Source of the DNA: Bemisia tabaci
Lineage: Eukaryota; Arthropoda; Insecta; Hemiptera; Aleyrodidae
Assembly (NCBI RefSeq): GCF_918797505.1
Contig: NC_092801.1
Span: 19,158,116 to 19,222,115 of the forward strand
Length of the DNA: 64,000 nucleotides
Direction of reading: 5' to 3'
Below, one piece after another: positions 1 to 11,072 of the stretch. The stretch's first letter is position 1. Every line of letters begins with the position of its first letter. Both the position numbers and the translations under genes were made by a program. Below the pieces are notes generated by a model. The model did not search any database. It saw only the letters and a list, made by a program, of their open reading frames with translations, and had not been told where the DNA came from.

Positions 1-542
1 GATTCAAGGCAAAAAACCAACCAATTTCGGATAAAAATTGCTTACGTACATTTTTGTAAAATAAATTAATTGTTCGAGTCAATTTGGCAACCTTGGAATG
101 GAGTTACGTTCCTTCGTGCTGGAAACGACGAACTACCCGCTCCGCCGACAAAAAGACGTAACTGTATTCTTACGCGAGCTCCGGAAATCATGGAGTTATA
201 CGGAGAAGGAGTCCGCCTAAAGGGTGTAGATACGCGTTTCGCGTTGGCAGGCGACGAAGTATACTTCCTGTTGTCTGAGACTCATTCAGGAGTTGTTTTC
301 TTGTCTGATTTTCTTGTGCGCCAATCAACTCTCCTCTTTTTTTATATTTTTTGTTCGCTGCTGTCCCTTTTAAAAACCGCTTCAGTATCTGTGAGAGGCC
401 TTTTGAGTAATTATTTGTACCTAACTTCTACATGAGGGGAGGGCGAGAGACATGGCTGTAGAACGGAAGGAATCCTTGATGATAAACAAAAAGTTGAATT
501 TTTTTTTTGATGAATTTTTTTTATTTTATCGATCTATCTATA
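1..542. other. No gene; degraded dispersed repeat P
   Basis: I recognise no gene. The part around 75-165 (AATTTGGCAACCTTGGAATG, then GGAGTTACGT) recurs in altered form near 5660-5760 and 19730-19800, so it is an old dispersed repeat (P). A 121-codon open frame at 70-435 lacks any recognisable domain and its first half lies inside this repeat, so I do not call it a gene. Confidence 0.5.
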
Positions 543-1014
543 CTGCCGTGCTAAGGAAGAACGCCGCACGGGCCATTAAGGCGTTGCCAAATTTTCTGCA
601 AAAAATAAACAAATTTTCCTGAAAATTTTTGAGTACTTCTCCTCCGAATTTTCGGAAAATTTCGAAAAAGTCTGTAAAAATTTCACAGAAAAGCATTCAT
701 AACGTACACTGGAAAAAAAAAACAAATTGGATCTAGAGTCCAGACTCTTGAAAACATTGACGAGAAAAAGGATTCTTGATTCAATCAGATTTAAGCTTAA
801 ATCAAAAGGAAATCCGCTCAAATTAAGAAGCTTGGTTCTTGAATTAAGCTTAAATCTGATTAAATCAAGAGTATTTTTTCTTGTCGATGTTTTTAAGAGT
901 CTGGACTCTAGATCCAATGTGTTTTTTTCCAGTGTACTTAATAAATGGATATTTTCTGAGAGGAAATTCGGCAATTCTCGAATGTTCATACGGCGTTTTT
1001 CCTTAGCACGGCAG
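543..1014. mobile_element. Family B MITE, copy 1, carrying a nested family A copy
   Basis: The element runs from CTGCCGTGCTAAGGAAGAAC to its inverted end (TTCCTTAGCACGGCAG). The sub-terminal GTTGCCAAATTT/AAATTCGGCAATT words occur in inverted order on the two sides. Flanks are TATA/TACA, three of four matching, compatible with the 4-bp target duplication seen at better copies. A complete family A palindrome is inserted at 707-934, so this B copy is the older of the two. Non-autonomous: no transposase frame. Confidence 0.85.
707..934. mobile_element. Family A palindromic element, copy 1 (nested in B)
   Basis: Family definition: a nearly complete palindrome of ~225 bp. It starts CACTGGAAAAAA, then CACATTGGATCTAGAGTCC, AGACTCTTGAAAACATTGAC and AATCAGATTTAAGCTTAAAT. 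A ~35-bp asymmetric centre (AAGCCTCTTAATTTGAGCGG and its variants) follows, and then the same words in inverse order to TTTTTTCCAGTG. This copy is flanked by TA on both sides. It has no transposase, but the frame beginning LDLESRLLKT stays open across it on both strands, which is notable for a palindrome. Confidence 0.93.
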
Positions 1015-1648
1015 TACAATACTCTGAAGCGAATGTAGACGAGCACTTTTGGCACACTTTTTTATTAGCTGTTCATAATCAAATCTTGTGCATGGGACTT
1101 CTTGAAATATTTGAGTATGGATTAAAACCCGTGTTAATAACTTTAAAAAGCCTTTCGAGTGATTATTTTACCAGACTTGATCGCAGAATTGGAGAAGAAA
1201 GAGACACGAGGCAATAGAGCGCAAAGAATTTCCTGTGATTCACAAAATATCAAAAATTACTATTTTGGGGCGAATGTTGTACTCTTTGTATAGCAATCGG
1301 TCTATCGCACTTTGAGGCAAAAAGGCACATATTTAGGAGCCATGTGTAAAATTATTGAATTGAAAGGAATCGTAAAGAACGTCAATCCCACCGTAGGTAC
1401 ATGATCCATTTGCACAGAGTTCCTCTCGCCATGATTACGTTTAATGAACACATATTTATTAGATAAATTTTCAGTGAAACGTGAAACGTGTAAATGTGTT
1501 AATTATAGTCCTCCGGAAAATATCTGAAAATGGACGATTTTATTTTTGGAATGGTTCTTATTTATCGTTTCACTTTAACTGTATTTTCCACAGCTACCTC
1601 TACGGCTAATTTGGCACGGACTCGTTCGTCTCCAGTTGGAAACATCTG
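1015..1648. other. No gene or repeat recognised
   Basis: AT-rich sequence without a convincing open frame, splice-delimited exon or inverted repeat that I can see. Confidence 0.4.
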
Positions 1649-2193
1649 GAGTACTCAGGGTCTCTGGAGACTTTAACGCAAAGCTAGAAAAAATCAGTAA
1701 TGTTTTTTTAAACCCCAAACAAGCTGCTTTAGATAGAATAGGTGCCTCTTGAGGGGTGGACGGTTGGTTTGAACTTGAATTAGGCACTGCTAGAGAAACT
1801 TGATACTTTTGATGAAAGTTGACCATTGAAACTGTGAAAAGTCAAAGCTGAAATAGCTGATCATTCATTCGTAACTATTTATGCATTCTTGTTGTGAATG
1901 AAATTCCCCCACTTCGATCATTCCTGAGTGCTCGGGGTCTTCGGAGACTTTAACGCAAAGCTAGAAAAAATCAGTAATGTTTTTTTTAACCCCAAACAAG
2001 CTGCTGATAGATGAAATAGGTGCCTCTTGAAGGGTGGACGGTTGGTTTGAACTCGAATTAGGCACTGCTAGAGAAACTTTATACTTCTGATGAAAGTTGA
2101 ATATTGAAACTGTCAAAGCTGAGATAGCTGATCATTCATTCGTAACTATTTATGCATTCTTGTTGTGAATGAAATTCCCCCACTTCGATCATT
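1649..2193 (+). repeat. Tandem duplication, two ~277-bp units
   Basis: Two adjacent units share GGAGACTTTAACGCAAAGC at 1666 and 1943 (period 277) and CCCCACTTCGATCATTC near their ends. Unit 2 differs by small indels, so the duplication is not recent. A diverged reverse-complement relative lies at about 18740-18930 and a short relative at about 55045-55085. The unit is therefore a dispersed repeat that was locally duplicated. No coding potential recognised. Confidence 0.85.
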
Positions 2194-2264
2194 CTATTAT
2201 GAATTCTTAGAACACCCAGGGGTGTCACTGGTGGGGAGGGAGGATCATCCGCTCCCCTGCATTC

Positions 2265-2516
2265 CTGCCGTGCTAAGGAAAAACGCCGTATATGCATTCG
2301 AGAGTTGCCAAATTTCCTCCGATAAAATGTTTATTTTTGAGGAACGCTATGAATATTTTGCGTTTAAATTTTCAGAAACTTTTGGTGAAATCGTGAAGAA
2401 AATTATCTGAAAAATTGGAAGGAAAATATCCACAAGTTTACCAGGAGATTCGTGTTTTATCAAACGAAATTTGGCAACGCCTGAAGGTACATACGGGGTT
2501 TTCCCTGGCAAGGCAG
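2265..2516. mobile_element. Family B MITE, copy 2
   Basis: Left end CTGCCGTGCTAAGGAAAAAC, right end TTCCCTGGCAAGGCAG, with inverted GAGAGTTGCCAAATTTCCTC / GAAATTTGGCAACGCC inside. Flanks ATTC/ATTA match at three of four bases. Confidence 0.85.
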
Positions 2517-2642
2517 ATTACACCGTTGACTAGTTTTGGAGGGTAATTTTTGTGAATTTTGATTGATTTTAAGGCATTATTAGAGATGTTTCGCCTTCGA
2601 GCAAATGCCTCCTAACTTGACATGTTTCGCCCCCACTTACTA

Positions 2643-2867
2643 CACTGGGAAAAAACACATTAGATCTAGAGTCCAAACTCCTAAAAACATCGACAAGAAA
2701 ATATAATCTTGATTCAATCAGATTTCAGCTTAAATCAAGAACCAAGCCTCTTAATTTAAGCGGATTTTCTTTTGATTTAAGCTTAAATCTGATTGAATCA
2801 AGAGTCCTTTTTCTTGTCAATGTTTTCAAGAGTCTGGACTCCAGATCCAATGGGTTTTTTTCCAGTG
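2643..2867. mobile_element. Family A palindromic element, copy 2
   Basis: CACTGGG at the left, CCAGTG at the right, all internal family A words present in inverted order. The flanks give a perfect 5-bp direct repeat, TACTA, immediately outside both termini. Confidence 0.93.
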
Positions 2868-3381
2868 TACTAACGTTTGATAAGAATAACACCCTTGATG
2901 ACAATTTACAGTTATCAGGGGGTGCCCTCCCGACCACCTTGCGGTCCAACCCCCTCGGGTATCATGCGTTACGCGTTACTCTCATGATTCTATATTATAG
3001 AGTAAGACTAGACAGCGTTAAACTTATTCTAGAAAACCCTTGAAAAACATTATCTGACTATTTCGAAAGAATGTTCACAAGTGCTACCATTATTTTTCCA
3101 ATTCTCCGCTCAACTGGTCAACACCATAAAAAACGATTGGGAAAAATAGAGGGAAAAAAATTTCTCGCGACAGTGACTCATCAGGATTCAACTTAATGTT
3201 GATTGTGGGTGTAATGTATTCAACGTATGACACGCAAAAGATCCTACGCTCCCATGAAACGCATGTAAATAATCGATTCATCGAAGCAAGCTGCCTCATC
3301 TGGAATCGATTGTTTACAATGGATTGAAATAGAAGAAAATCAGCATTGCCAACTAGGTGAAAGCACGAATGGGAAGAAATG
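2868..3381. other. No gene or repeat recognised
   Basis: Sequence between two family A copies. No domain, exon or repeat family was recognised. Short open frames here are not supported by anything else. Confidence 0.4.
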
Positions 3382-3610
3382 CACTGGGGAAAAAAAACAC
3401 ATTGGATCTAGAGTCCAGACTCGTAAAAACATCGACAAGACAAAATAATCTTGATTCAATCAGATTTAAGCTTAAATCAAGAAACAAGCCTCTTAATTTG
3501 AGCGGATTTCCTTTTGATTTAAGCTTAAATCTGATTGAATCAAGAGTCCTTTTTCTTGTCAATGTTTTCAAGAGTCTAGAGTCTAGATCCACTGTATTTT
3601 TTTCTCAGTG
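3382..3610. mobile_element. Family A palindromic element, copy 3
   Basis: CACTGGGG at the left and CTCAGTG at the right (right terminus mutated from CCAGTG). TG lies on both flanks. Both strands remain open in the LDLESR frame. Confidence 0.92.
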
Positions 3611-3763
3611 TGGATTTTTCTTGAAGGATACTGTATATCTCAGCTCCCGCAACCTATCTCCCGAAAGTATGCGAGACAGACGCTCTAGAAGTTGCTCAGA
3701 ATTCAATACTGATTATCGCAAACTTACGAGAGACACAATTAGAAAAGGGTTAATGATTTAAAG

Positions 3764-3927
3764 AAGTTTCGAGGCAAGAATGATCAATAATCGATTTATC
3801 CCCATTTGTAGATATGGTAAAGAATCAATTATCAAGGTGTTCGTTGCGAGCACTCTATTAATCGATACTTTTCAATAGGTTTAAATGGCAGATCAATCGA
3901 TACATCGCAAATCACGCCACGCTACTG
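3764..3927 (+). mobile_element. Family E hAT-type MITE, copy 1
   Basis: A 164-bp copy with a perfect 8-bp duplication ATTTAAAG at 3756-3763 and 3928-3935. The right end CACGCCACGCTACTG is well preserved and the left end (AAGTTTCGAGGCAAG) is decayed. Inside are CCCCATTTG, a central GGTGTTCG...GCACTC-type stem and AAATGGCAGATCAATCGATA. Eight-bp duplications and CAGTGGCG-type termini are typical of hAT transposons; no transposase is present. Confidence 0.9.
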
Positions 3928-4104
3928 ATTTAAAGTGCTGGAGACATCTCCGCCTCCGGAAAAATTCCCAATTTAAAAAATAATGCTCTTACTGACGAAA
4001 CAGTAAAAAACTCAGTGTTCGAGCGGATTTAATCGTTTTCCGGCATTTTTTGAATTGCAGCAACTATCTAAACAAAATAATATGACTGGCGTTACTTATT
4101 AATC

Positions 4105-4777
4105 CTGCCACGCTACGATAGAACGACTCATGAGCGTCCGAATGTTGCCAGATTTCCTCTCATAAAGTATCTAAACAGAAAAGCTGTGTGTCTTTTTACT
4201 TGGAATGTTCAGAAAAATGCATTAGATCACATCAAGAGGTACGTTCTGTGCACTGAAAAAAAATTCTCGGTGTATTTGCTAAGAAAAGAGTAAAATTACC
4301 AAGAATTCAGGGTTCTATTTGATCCCAGTTCTTTCTTGGTAAAATTACCATTTATGGAATTGGTAATTTTACCGAGAAATCTCGGTAAAATTATTGGACT
4401 TTCTCGGTAATTTTACTGGACCTTGGTAAAAACGCCAATATTTTTTATCGACTGTAGTAGAATTACCGAGATAGAATGGCAAAGTTACCGGGAATTGATT
4501 ACCAATAAAAGTGGTATTCTAACCTAAAAAAACAGTAAAAATACAGGTTTTTAGATAAGCTTACCAGTCTGTCTTGGTAAAATTACCAATAATTGGTAAA
4601 AAAAGTGAGATGGTAAAGGTACCAACGGACCTCGGTAAAAACGCCGAGAATTTGTTTTTCAGTGTGAAAAAAGCAAAGAGAGATATACATAAACAATCAA
4701 GAAACCCCTATTTTTTTCAGGAGAAATATGACAGCGTCTGGATGCTCATACGACGTTCCTCTAATCATGGGATGGCA
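4105..4777. mobile_element. Decayed family B MITE, copy 3, split by family C
   Basis: The left part (CTGCCACGCTACGATAGAAC, later GAATGTTGCCAGATTTCCTC) and the right part (GCTCATACGACGTTCCTC) match B ends with many substitutions. A family C element sits inside at 4251-4664. The boundaries are approximate. Confidence 0.6.
4251..4664 (-). mobile_element. Family C palindromic element, copy 1
   Basis: 414 bp from CACTGAAAAAAAATTCTCGG to AATTTGTTTTTCAGTG, with TG on both flanks. The interior is built from repeated GGTAAAATTACC / GGTAATTTTACC words and CTCGGTAAAA in alternating orientation. A second copy of exactly 414 bp lies at 28891-29304 in the opposite orientation. No protein is encoded. Confidence 0.92.
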
Positions 4778-5375
4778 ATAATGAGGTGTCAATTATTGGC
4801 CACATGCAGGTGAACCATAATCCTTTCGCAGTATGATTATCTGTACGCAATTAGCGAACGGACATTCTTAATGCAAAGATGTTTCATTGTAACTGTGAGG
4901 AAAATGAACACATGACATTACAAGCTGTTCCGACTTGAGTAATACACGGAAAAACAACCTGGAACGCCTTTCGCGGAAAACCCAGCGGCAAACTCTTTCA
5001 ATCGTGTCATTGTGGGAAGAACATCGTAATTGTCATACAACATTGCAAAGTATTCTCGAACGTTTTTATTTTTCGCGGGAAAATATTTGTGCGGATTTGT
5101 TTGAAACTTTCTGTAACTTTTGTGGGCAGTTTGGAGGAGACAAGTTGGAATATTCAAACGAATTTGTCCAACAGTTTCCTCGTTGGATACATACAATTTC
5201 ATGGGATACTTGGCAACGTTGCGTACCTAATATTTGTGATTTTTTTTTTTTGGATTTGGATAAATTAAGGCAAGATCTGCGTCCGCGTGAGGATTGTCGA
5301 AATCTAATCTCATGACGTCAGTACTCAGACGAAAGAACGTAACTGAATTTTAACGTTGCGACATTCCCACTCGTG
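4778..5375. other. No recognised gene; unassigned open frames on both strands
   Basis: A 126-codon frame at 4935-5315 (+) and a 94-codon frame at 4918-5202 (-) overlap each other. Neither has a recognisable domain or splice context. I leave both unassigned. Confidence 0.4.
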
Positions 5376-5519
5376 AATTGGACTGCATTTTGCAATTTGG
5401 AACTATAAATTCTAGCCCGGTTTAAAAACATCGTATGTGCTTTTAGTTTCCCTATGCACATAAGTGTTTTTCAGATGAGCCAGAATTTATAGTTCCAAAT
5501 TGCAAAATGCAGTCCAATT
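5376..5519. mobile_element. Family Y inverted-repeat element, copy 1
   Basis: ATTGGACTGCATTTTGCAAT at the left is mirrored by AAATTGCAAAATGCAGTCCA at the right. The arms are ~38 bp (reaching AACTATAAATTCT) around a ~70-bp centre. Diverged relatives are at 41238-41383 and 31225-31365. Confidence 0.85.
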
Positions 5520-5767
5520 GAAGTGTTATCAGAAATATGTTGAGTATTTCTGACCGAAATTTGAAGAAATTTCTCTCCTGCTAACACATTAAAGTCAGCA
5601 ACACTTTTGGCAGAAATCACACAGTCATATTCTTGTTAAAAATTAAATTGTTTGTTTCAATTTGGCAACCATGAAATTAAGTTAAGTCGTTTCGACCGAA
5701 AAACTACTACAAGTTATCATCCGCTCGTTGGTACATTAATGTAAGCGGATTTAGGCTCTCTGCTATA

Positions 5768-6020
5768 CAGCCGTGCTAAGGAAGAACTCCGTGTGAACCT
5801 TCAGGCGTTGGCAAATTTCCTTTGATAAAATACGATTTTTCTGGTAAACTTATGAATATTTTTCCGCAAATTTTTCAGATAATTTTGCTCGTAATTCCAC
5901 CGAAAAGTCCTGAAAACTTGAAGGAAAAATATTCATAACTTTCCTCAAAACTGAACATTTTATCAAAGGAAATTTGGCAACTCTCGAATGTTCATACGGC
6001 ATTCTTCCTCAGCACGGCAG
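5768..6020. mobile_element. Family B MITE, copy 4
   Basis: CAGCCGTGCTAAGGAAGAAC at the left and TTCTTCCTCAGCACGGCAG at the right. Inside are TTGGCAAATTTCC and GGAAATTTGGCAACTC in inverted order. Flanks TATA/TATT match at three of four bases. It is joined directly to segment Q (6021-6147), an arrangement repeated at 39567-39940. Confidence 0.88.
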
Positions 6021-6147
6021 TATTAGCGCCTGCGAAGCTGCAGGAATACTTCATGCATTGCGCCAAACAGTGCGATCGGCGTGAGACGCTTCTCAGCGCC
6101 TACAAGACAGCATGAATACTTCTCGCATTACGCCAAACCAGGGACGA
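6021..6147 (-). repeat. Segment Q, reverse-oriented piece related to hAT-like family I
   Basis: Contains TAGCGCCTGCGAAGCTGCAG, then AGCGCCTACAAGAC and GCATGAATACTTC. In reverse complement these correspond to the GAAGTATTCATGC and TCTTGTAGGCGCT words inside family I (24150-24360, 38580-38630, 43500-43630). The same B+Q pair recurs near 39.8 kb. Confidence 0.75.
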
Positions 6148-6310
6148 GTTTGATAGGTCGCCGCGTCCCTTAGCGAGGCATTGGAGGGATTTTAGCGGAT
6201 TATAGAGGTGATTTTCTCGAAAACCTGTCAATATCTATTGCCAAACTTTGAAGATCCAAAGATCAGAGCATCAAAATGCTGAATGGCTTGAAACTTTCCA
6301 CAAATTCTTA

Positions 6311-6587
6311 CACACAAAAAAAAAATATTCGGTTGTATGAACCAAAACCCGGAGTTCTATATCATCCCAACTAATCGGTTTGTCAAACCAAATTTCCTGT
6401 TCGTCAAACCGAACTTTCGATTCGTGTAACCGAACTTCCACGGTAAAGTGAACTAACGAACAATGTTTGATCTTATGAGCCGAATGTTCGGTCACACGAA
6501 CTGAAAGTTTAGTTTGACAAACCAAATAGTTGGGATGATATGGATCACCGAACGTTAGGTTCATATGACCGAACTCTTTTTTCAGTG
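6311..6587. mobile_element. Family M palindromic element with CACTGAAAAA-type ends
   Basis: The right end TCTTTTTTCAGTG mirrors a left A-run (CACACAAAAAAAAAATATTC). The interior is an alternation of CGGTT/AACCG words: TTCGGTTGTATGAACC and CAAACCGAAC against GGTTCATATGACCGAA and TTTGACAAACC. Architecture is as in family C but with a different repeated word. Only one copy was seen here. Confidence 0.8.
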
Positions 6588-8852
6588 GGGTTTACAAAAT
6601 ATACTCACAAAATATCAAGACAAAATGTTGCTTGGTTTTTTCGCAAGAAAATCAATCATGAGATACATTTAGACAACGTCTAATTTAGTTAGGATGATTC
6701 TGGTAAATAATTGCGTTCAATTAATGAGAATCAATTCCGAGCTTCTGATTGTTGTTTTTTTTTTGTCCTAACAGACACAAACCTTGAGCGCACTTGATTT
6801 TCAACTCCACCTTTTATTGCGAGTATATAAGCTAAGCAAAGGCGGGATATCGGAAAATTCGTTTTTTGCGCTCCTACAGTTGTACAGAGTTGTGGTGCAC
6901 GAAACTGGTCAGACTGAAATAAACCGCGCGCATTGAATAACCGCAATTTTTCAGTCGAAGAAATGCACCACACAAAAAAAAACTCGAAGGGGAAAAAACC
7001 GCAAAGCAAACGATGCTCAAACGCGGAACTACAAGACCGTTCGGTCGTGTGACTCATCACTTTATAATATTGTTGGCCGACAGAGAAAAGGAGAAGCAAA
7101 AAAAAGTATGAAAAAAACTGGCTCTTCATATCGATATCACTAATAAGCTTGTGCAAAAAATTATATGCTATGTTGTCATCAGCAATGATGCATCACTCCA
7201 ATTTTTTTTCTTTTTTCTTTTCTTTATTAAATATCACTCCAATAACACTGCACTGAGAGGTAACGCCGTATGCACATACAAACGGTGTCTAATATCACCG
7301 ATAAATAATTTATTTCTGAAAGTATTTAGGCACTCGAGGGATCTGTTTCAAAATTTTGGTAAAAGCAAAGGAAAGTAGGGTATCGGAGCAAAAATTTCCA
7401 ACTAACTCCTATTGGCTCGCAAACGCAACTCCCTGAAAGAATTTTCTGGAAAAAGTTCGAAATTCTCTAGACAATTAGTATTTTATCGACAAAGATTTGG
7501 CAACTTTTTTTGCATTCTACAGAATATTTTGCATTTCCTGCTCTTACTGACATACAATGAAAGAGAAGAGAAATGAAAAAAAGAAAAAAGAAAGACTATT
7601 GGTCTATTGCATTGTTACTTTTGTAAATAACTTATTGTCATTTTCACACGCAGTTTCCGAGGTATATTCTTAAAGGGTAGAGAAAATTCACAATAACTCT
7701 GGAGCGAAACCTCTCAGTCAAAAATTTCACACGCGACTTTTAAAGTTTCCGCCTTTTTTTTCTTTTTAAATTATATAATTTATATGTAAATATTCTTATC
7801 AAGTCAACGTTCGGGAACATAGTTCAGTCCAAAACCGACCCATCTCTGGAGTTTTTAATCGTTTTTATTTCCAAAACAAAACAAAAAAAAAACGAAAAGT
7901 GTGGTACTACTATCAGTCTCTCTGTGATAAATTGGCAACGTTTACCAAAACATCTTCAAACTATGAAAAACTGTCTGCTAATATCAATTTTTTCCAATTT
8001 TTCACTGTTCTCCTTCCATAATCCTCGTCGTTTTCGAACCGCACGATTCTTTGACTCAATTTGTTTCAAAAATATCATTTGGTTTCCTTCCGGTAAACAC
8101 TGCCTAAATGGCACTCACGAAGTTTTGACTGGTTTTAGCCTTGCCTTGTGGGCCTCCGGCTGGTGTAACCAGAGCTTTGGAACAAGAGAACTTCAGCCGG
8201 TATGTTTTACACCCCGGCCACCGACCCAGCTTCGAGTTCGAAAAGAGAGGGCAGAGCATTGATGCCTGATTGTGGCGAATATTCAGCGGTTTTTCTACAT
8301 TAATCCTTACAATGTATGCAAATTTGTAACCATTCACGAGAAAAAATACCTAAATACTGTGCTAAGGAAGAGGACAGGAAAGGTAGGTGGTTAAAAAGTT
8401 GGTTGACTTTTTTGGCTCCTCTGCTGTGATAGCGAAGAGAGCAGTAAGTACAAAAATGAAGCTTTTGGCCGGAAAATGTTATTAAAGAAGCCTCTATTCT
8501 TTGTCTAATTGCCACTAATCGTCCAAAAGACTCCTAGAAATCGTTTGGATGATTAAAATTCGACTGACTTTATTTCAATTACATAAAAAGGTTGTTTTTC
8601 ATTTTCATGCTTGGCTATTGTGATAGGCGAGACAGCCGTAAGTGCTATCCTCTGCATGTTTTCGTGGTTGCGTTTTGGACACACAACAAACAAATTTTCA
8701 GGTTAGAAATTGGCAGAAGAGGGCGGCACTTTACTTGAAAGCACTGTTTTCATTGGCTCTCTGGAGTAATATCGGCACTTACTGCCGTCTTGCCTAAGAC
8801 TACGTCATTTTTTGCGCAGTTACGGCTCTCTCATATGTCTCCTTTTGATACA
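6588..8852. other. No recognised gene; degraded repeat fragments
   Basis: AT-rich. Probable B debris lies around 7254-7530 (GAGAGGTAACGCCGTATG and, far downstream, AAGATTTGGCAACTTT) and at 8357-8373 (CTGTGCTAAGGAAGAG). A related CTGCCGTCTTGCC motif is at about 8782. No domain was found in the short open frames on either strand. Confidence 0.4.
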
Positions 8853-9175
8853 ATGGAGAATTTGCATGCAAATTTTTTATTACTTCATCTGATAGTGCTT
8901 AAAGAACTGATTTCGTAGTATTTTTTATAATTCTTTTCTGATTTGGGAAATAGTATAAAAATCGATTTAAAACTGAGAAAGTGCACCGCCTAGTGACGTC
9001 ATCTGGCGGCATTTCCCATTTAAACACATATATTTTAACAGACTAGATCATTTTGTCATATCTTCCCCAATAATAGTTCAATTTATGAGCCAAGGGTATC
9101 CTCGTGTTTAGTTCACTCAGTAGTTTCCACTGAAACACGGGATTCGCCAAATTTCAAACACCTGCAAATTCTCTA
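8853..9175 (+). mobile_element. Family R inverted-repeat element, copy 1
   Basis: Starts ATGGAGAATTTGCATGCAAA and ends CACCTGCAAATTCTCTAT, giving short inverted ends around a ~330-bp body with the conserved block CTAGTGACGTCATCTGGCGG. Three more copies are at 37024-37345, 44075-44407 and, inverted, 51812-52184. Confidence 0.85.
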
Positions 9176-9275
9176 TAACGATGAATTTTGATGTTTTAGC
9201 TATTTCAGTGATCTCATCCGAAAGAGATTAGACGAATTTCGTAGGAGACTCGATTTCGAAAATTTGACACTTACA

Positions 9276-9383
9276 CACTGAAAAAAAAAACACATTGGAT
9301 CTAGAGTCCAGACTCTTGAAAACATTGACAAGAAAGAATACTCTTGATTCAATCAGATTTTTGCTTAAATCAAAAGGGAATCC
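9276..9383. mobile_element. Family A copy 4, left half
   Basis: CACTG then ten A residues, CACATTGGATCTAGAGTCC and so on to AAAAGGGAATCC. The element is then interrupted by the R1-clade retrotransposon. The right half resumes at 16825. The last 12 bases (9372-9383) are the left target duplication of that insertion. Confidence 0.93.
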
Positions 9384-9664
9384 GGGGAACTGATAAGGAA
9401 CTTTCGACGGGTAGGACGTGTTTTTTCGAGCTCCCGTTATCTATTCAGTTTCTTGTGGTTTTTTGTAGTGAAAGTGGTTTATCTTGTATGTGCGGATAGC
9501 GTGAATAATGAGTGTTAAGATGTGATAAATTTTTGTGTGATAGGACGTAAGATAGGGAAGATATCCCTCTATCTGTGTGCGCGATCATTCAGTTTTTTGA
9601 TTCGGTGTGTTGGTTATGTAACCCATAGCTATTGCCTGACTCTGAAACACGCGGTCACAGCGTG
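9384..9664 (+). promoter_or_regulatory. Retrotransposon 5' UTR (probable internal promoter region)
   Basis: Sequence between the 5' junction (GGGGAACTGATAAGG) and the first ATG of ORF1 at 9665. Non-LTR elements of this type normally carry an internal promoter here. No specific motif is claimed. Confidence 0.55.
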
Positions 9665-10918
9665 ATGGAGGCTACTCCGTCAAACGCTATGCTTGATAAG
9701 GGCTCCGGAGCCGAAGCGCGCGATAAGGTCTCCGATCCCTCGCGGCCCGGTTTGTTTACCGAACTGAAAAAACTGCAGGCGGAAAAAGTTAGGTTAGAAA
9801 AGGAAATAACCGATCAAGTGAAAGTAAGAGATGCATGCGACAAGGTAAGAAAGGATCCGACTATTTCTGTTATAGAAACTTCTAACGGGAAATTACGGTT
9901 TGATGAGGCCACAAAAAACCTGATTCGCTGCGAAACAGCACTGAATCGGGTGCTTAAGGAAATTGATGTTAAAAAGGTGGAAGTACGAGCCCGGGAATCG
10001 TCCTTAGAGGAGGAATTATCACACGCCAACGATGCTGTCGGCATAATTTCGGAATTATTGGGAGAATGTAGAACGACCTCCAGTGAAGAACATCTACAGA
10101 TCGGGAACCGCAAATTTAAACGTGACCAAGAAACGGAGCAAAAACTTAAGGCACTTTTAATTTAAAAAAACAGGATTGCGCCGATGTTAAGAAGAGATTG
10201 GACGCCTTCCGTCAGGAAAGTGATGACTCCGTTGAAATTGAGAAAGTGGAGAAAGAGAAAATGGTTTGCGATGAGGAAATGGAGGTCGAAATATGTAATA
10301 TTTTAAAGAGGAAACGTGAAGCAGGACTTAATGATACAATTGAACTCCTCGAGGATTTACATTCGGGAGATGCTTCATCGGAAGGTATTTTATCTCAGAA
10401 GGCATTTATTAAACCTAAGCGCTTGAAGTCAGGTTTATCATCCACACCAGTAGGAACCCCGATAAATTCGGAAACAGAGGACACCTCTGATAGGGACAGT
10501 AATATTAAGAAGGGACTGAAGCGAGGGAACAAACAAAAGCGAGGCCGCAAAGCAGGATCATTCAAGAGATACACCGATTAATTCGGACAACGATGATGCA
10601 GGTATCCAACACGGGAATTTTGGGGAACGTACAGAAAAACTGCTCGACCAAATTTTGATTGAGAACGCGAACATGCGCCGAGAATTTGAGGAACAAATTA
10701 AATCACTTCGAGAATACGTGAAGAGCATGGTAGAATCGTCAGAGACGCGTCGGGAAATTAGGGAGTTGAAGGATGAGCTTAAAAAATCCAACGAGGAAAA
10801 AGAAAAACTGAGGCAAGAGCTGGTCACAGTCCAGGAGAAGATAGTAGCGAAGATAGGCACAAACGGAAACGAAATTAGGGGAGATATCAAAAAACCGATT
10901 CGAAAATACAGGGACTGA
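9665..10918 (+). pseudogene. Retrotransposon ORF1, N-terminal part, coiled-coil, frameshifted
   Basis: ATG at 9665 (GTGATGGAG) opens a frame ending at 10165. Homologous-looking sequence then continues in other frames at 10198-10581 and 10655-10918. The first block is a charged heptad-like coiled coil (LKKLQAEKVRLEKEITDQ). The second is acidic then very basic (KRGNKQKRGRKAGSFKR). The third is another coiled coil (EIRELKDELKKSNEEKEKLR). In R1-clade elements ORF1 is the RNA-binding, particle-forming protein, and coiled coils upstream of the zinc knuckles fit that role. At least two frame changes separate the blocks, some next to A-runs, so the copy is broken or the assembly has homopolymer errors. 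Confidence 0.7.
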
Positions 10919-11072
10919 TTGATAAAAAAGGGGAAATTCTCTCAGATAAGCAAGTTAAGGCGTTATCTAAGGAAGTGGCCTCAGCTGTCGATCCGGCTTT
11001 AGATGCTTTTAAGAAGGAACAAAACGCGGAACTGAAAAAATCCAGCAGGAAGTTAAGACGAACGGGAAAAAA

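Noticed and set aside
576..1055. Open frames containing LDLESRLLKT on both strands as real genes
   Set aside because: The same peptide appears wherever a family A palindrome sits and has no own ATG; it follows the repeat. It is reported as a property of the element only.
4935..5315. 126-codon frame as a host gene
   Set aside because: It overlaps an equally long opposite frame, and has no domain and no splice context.
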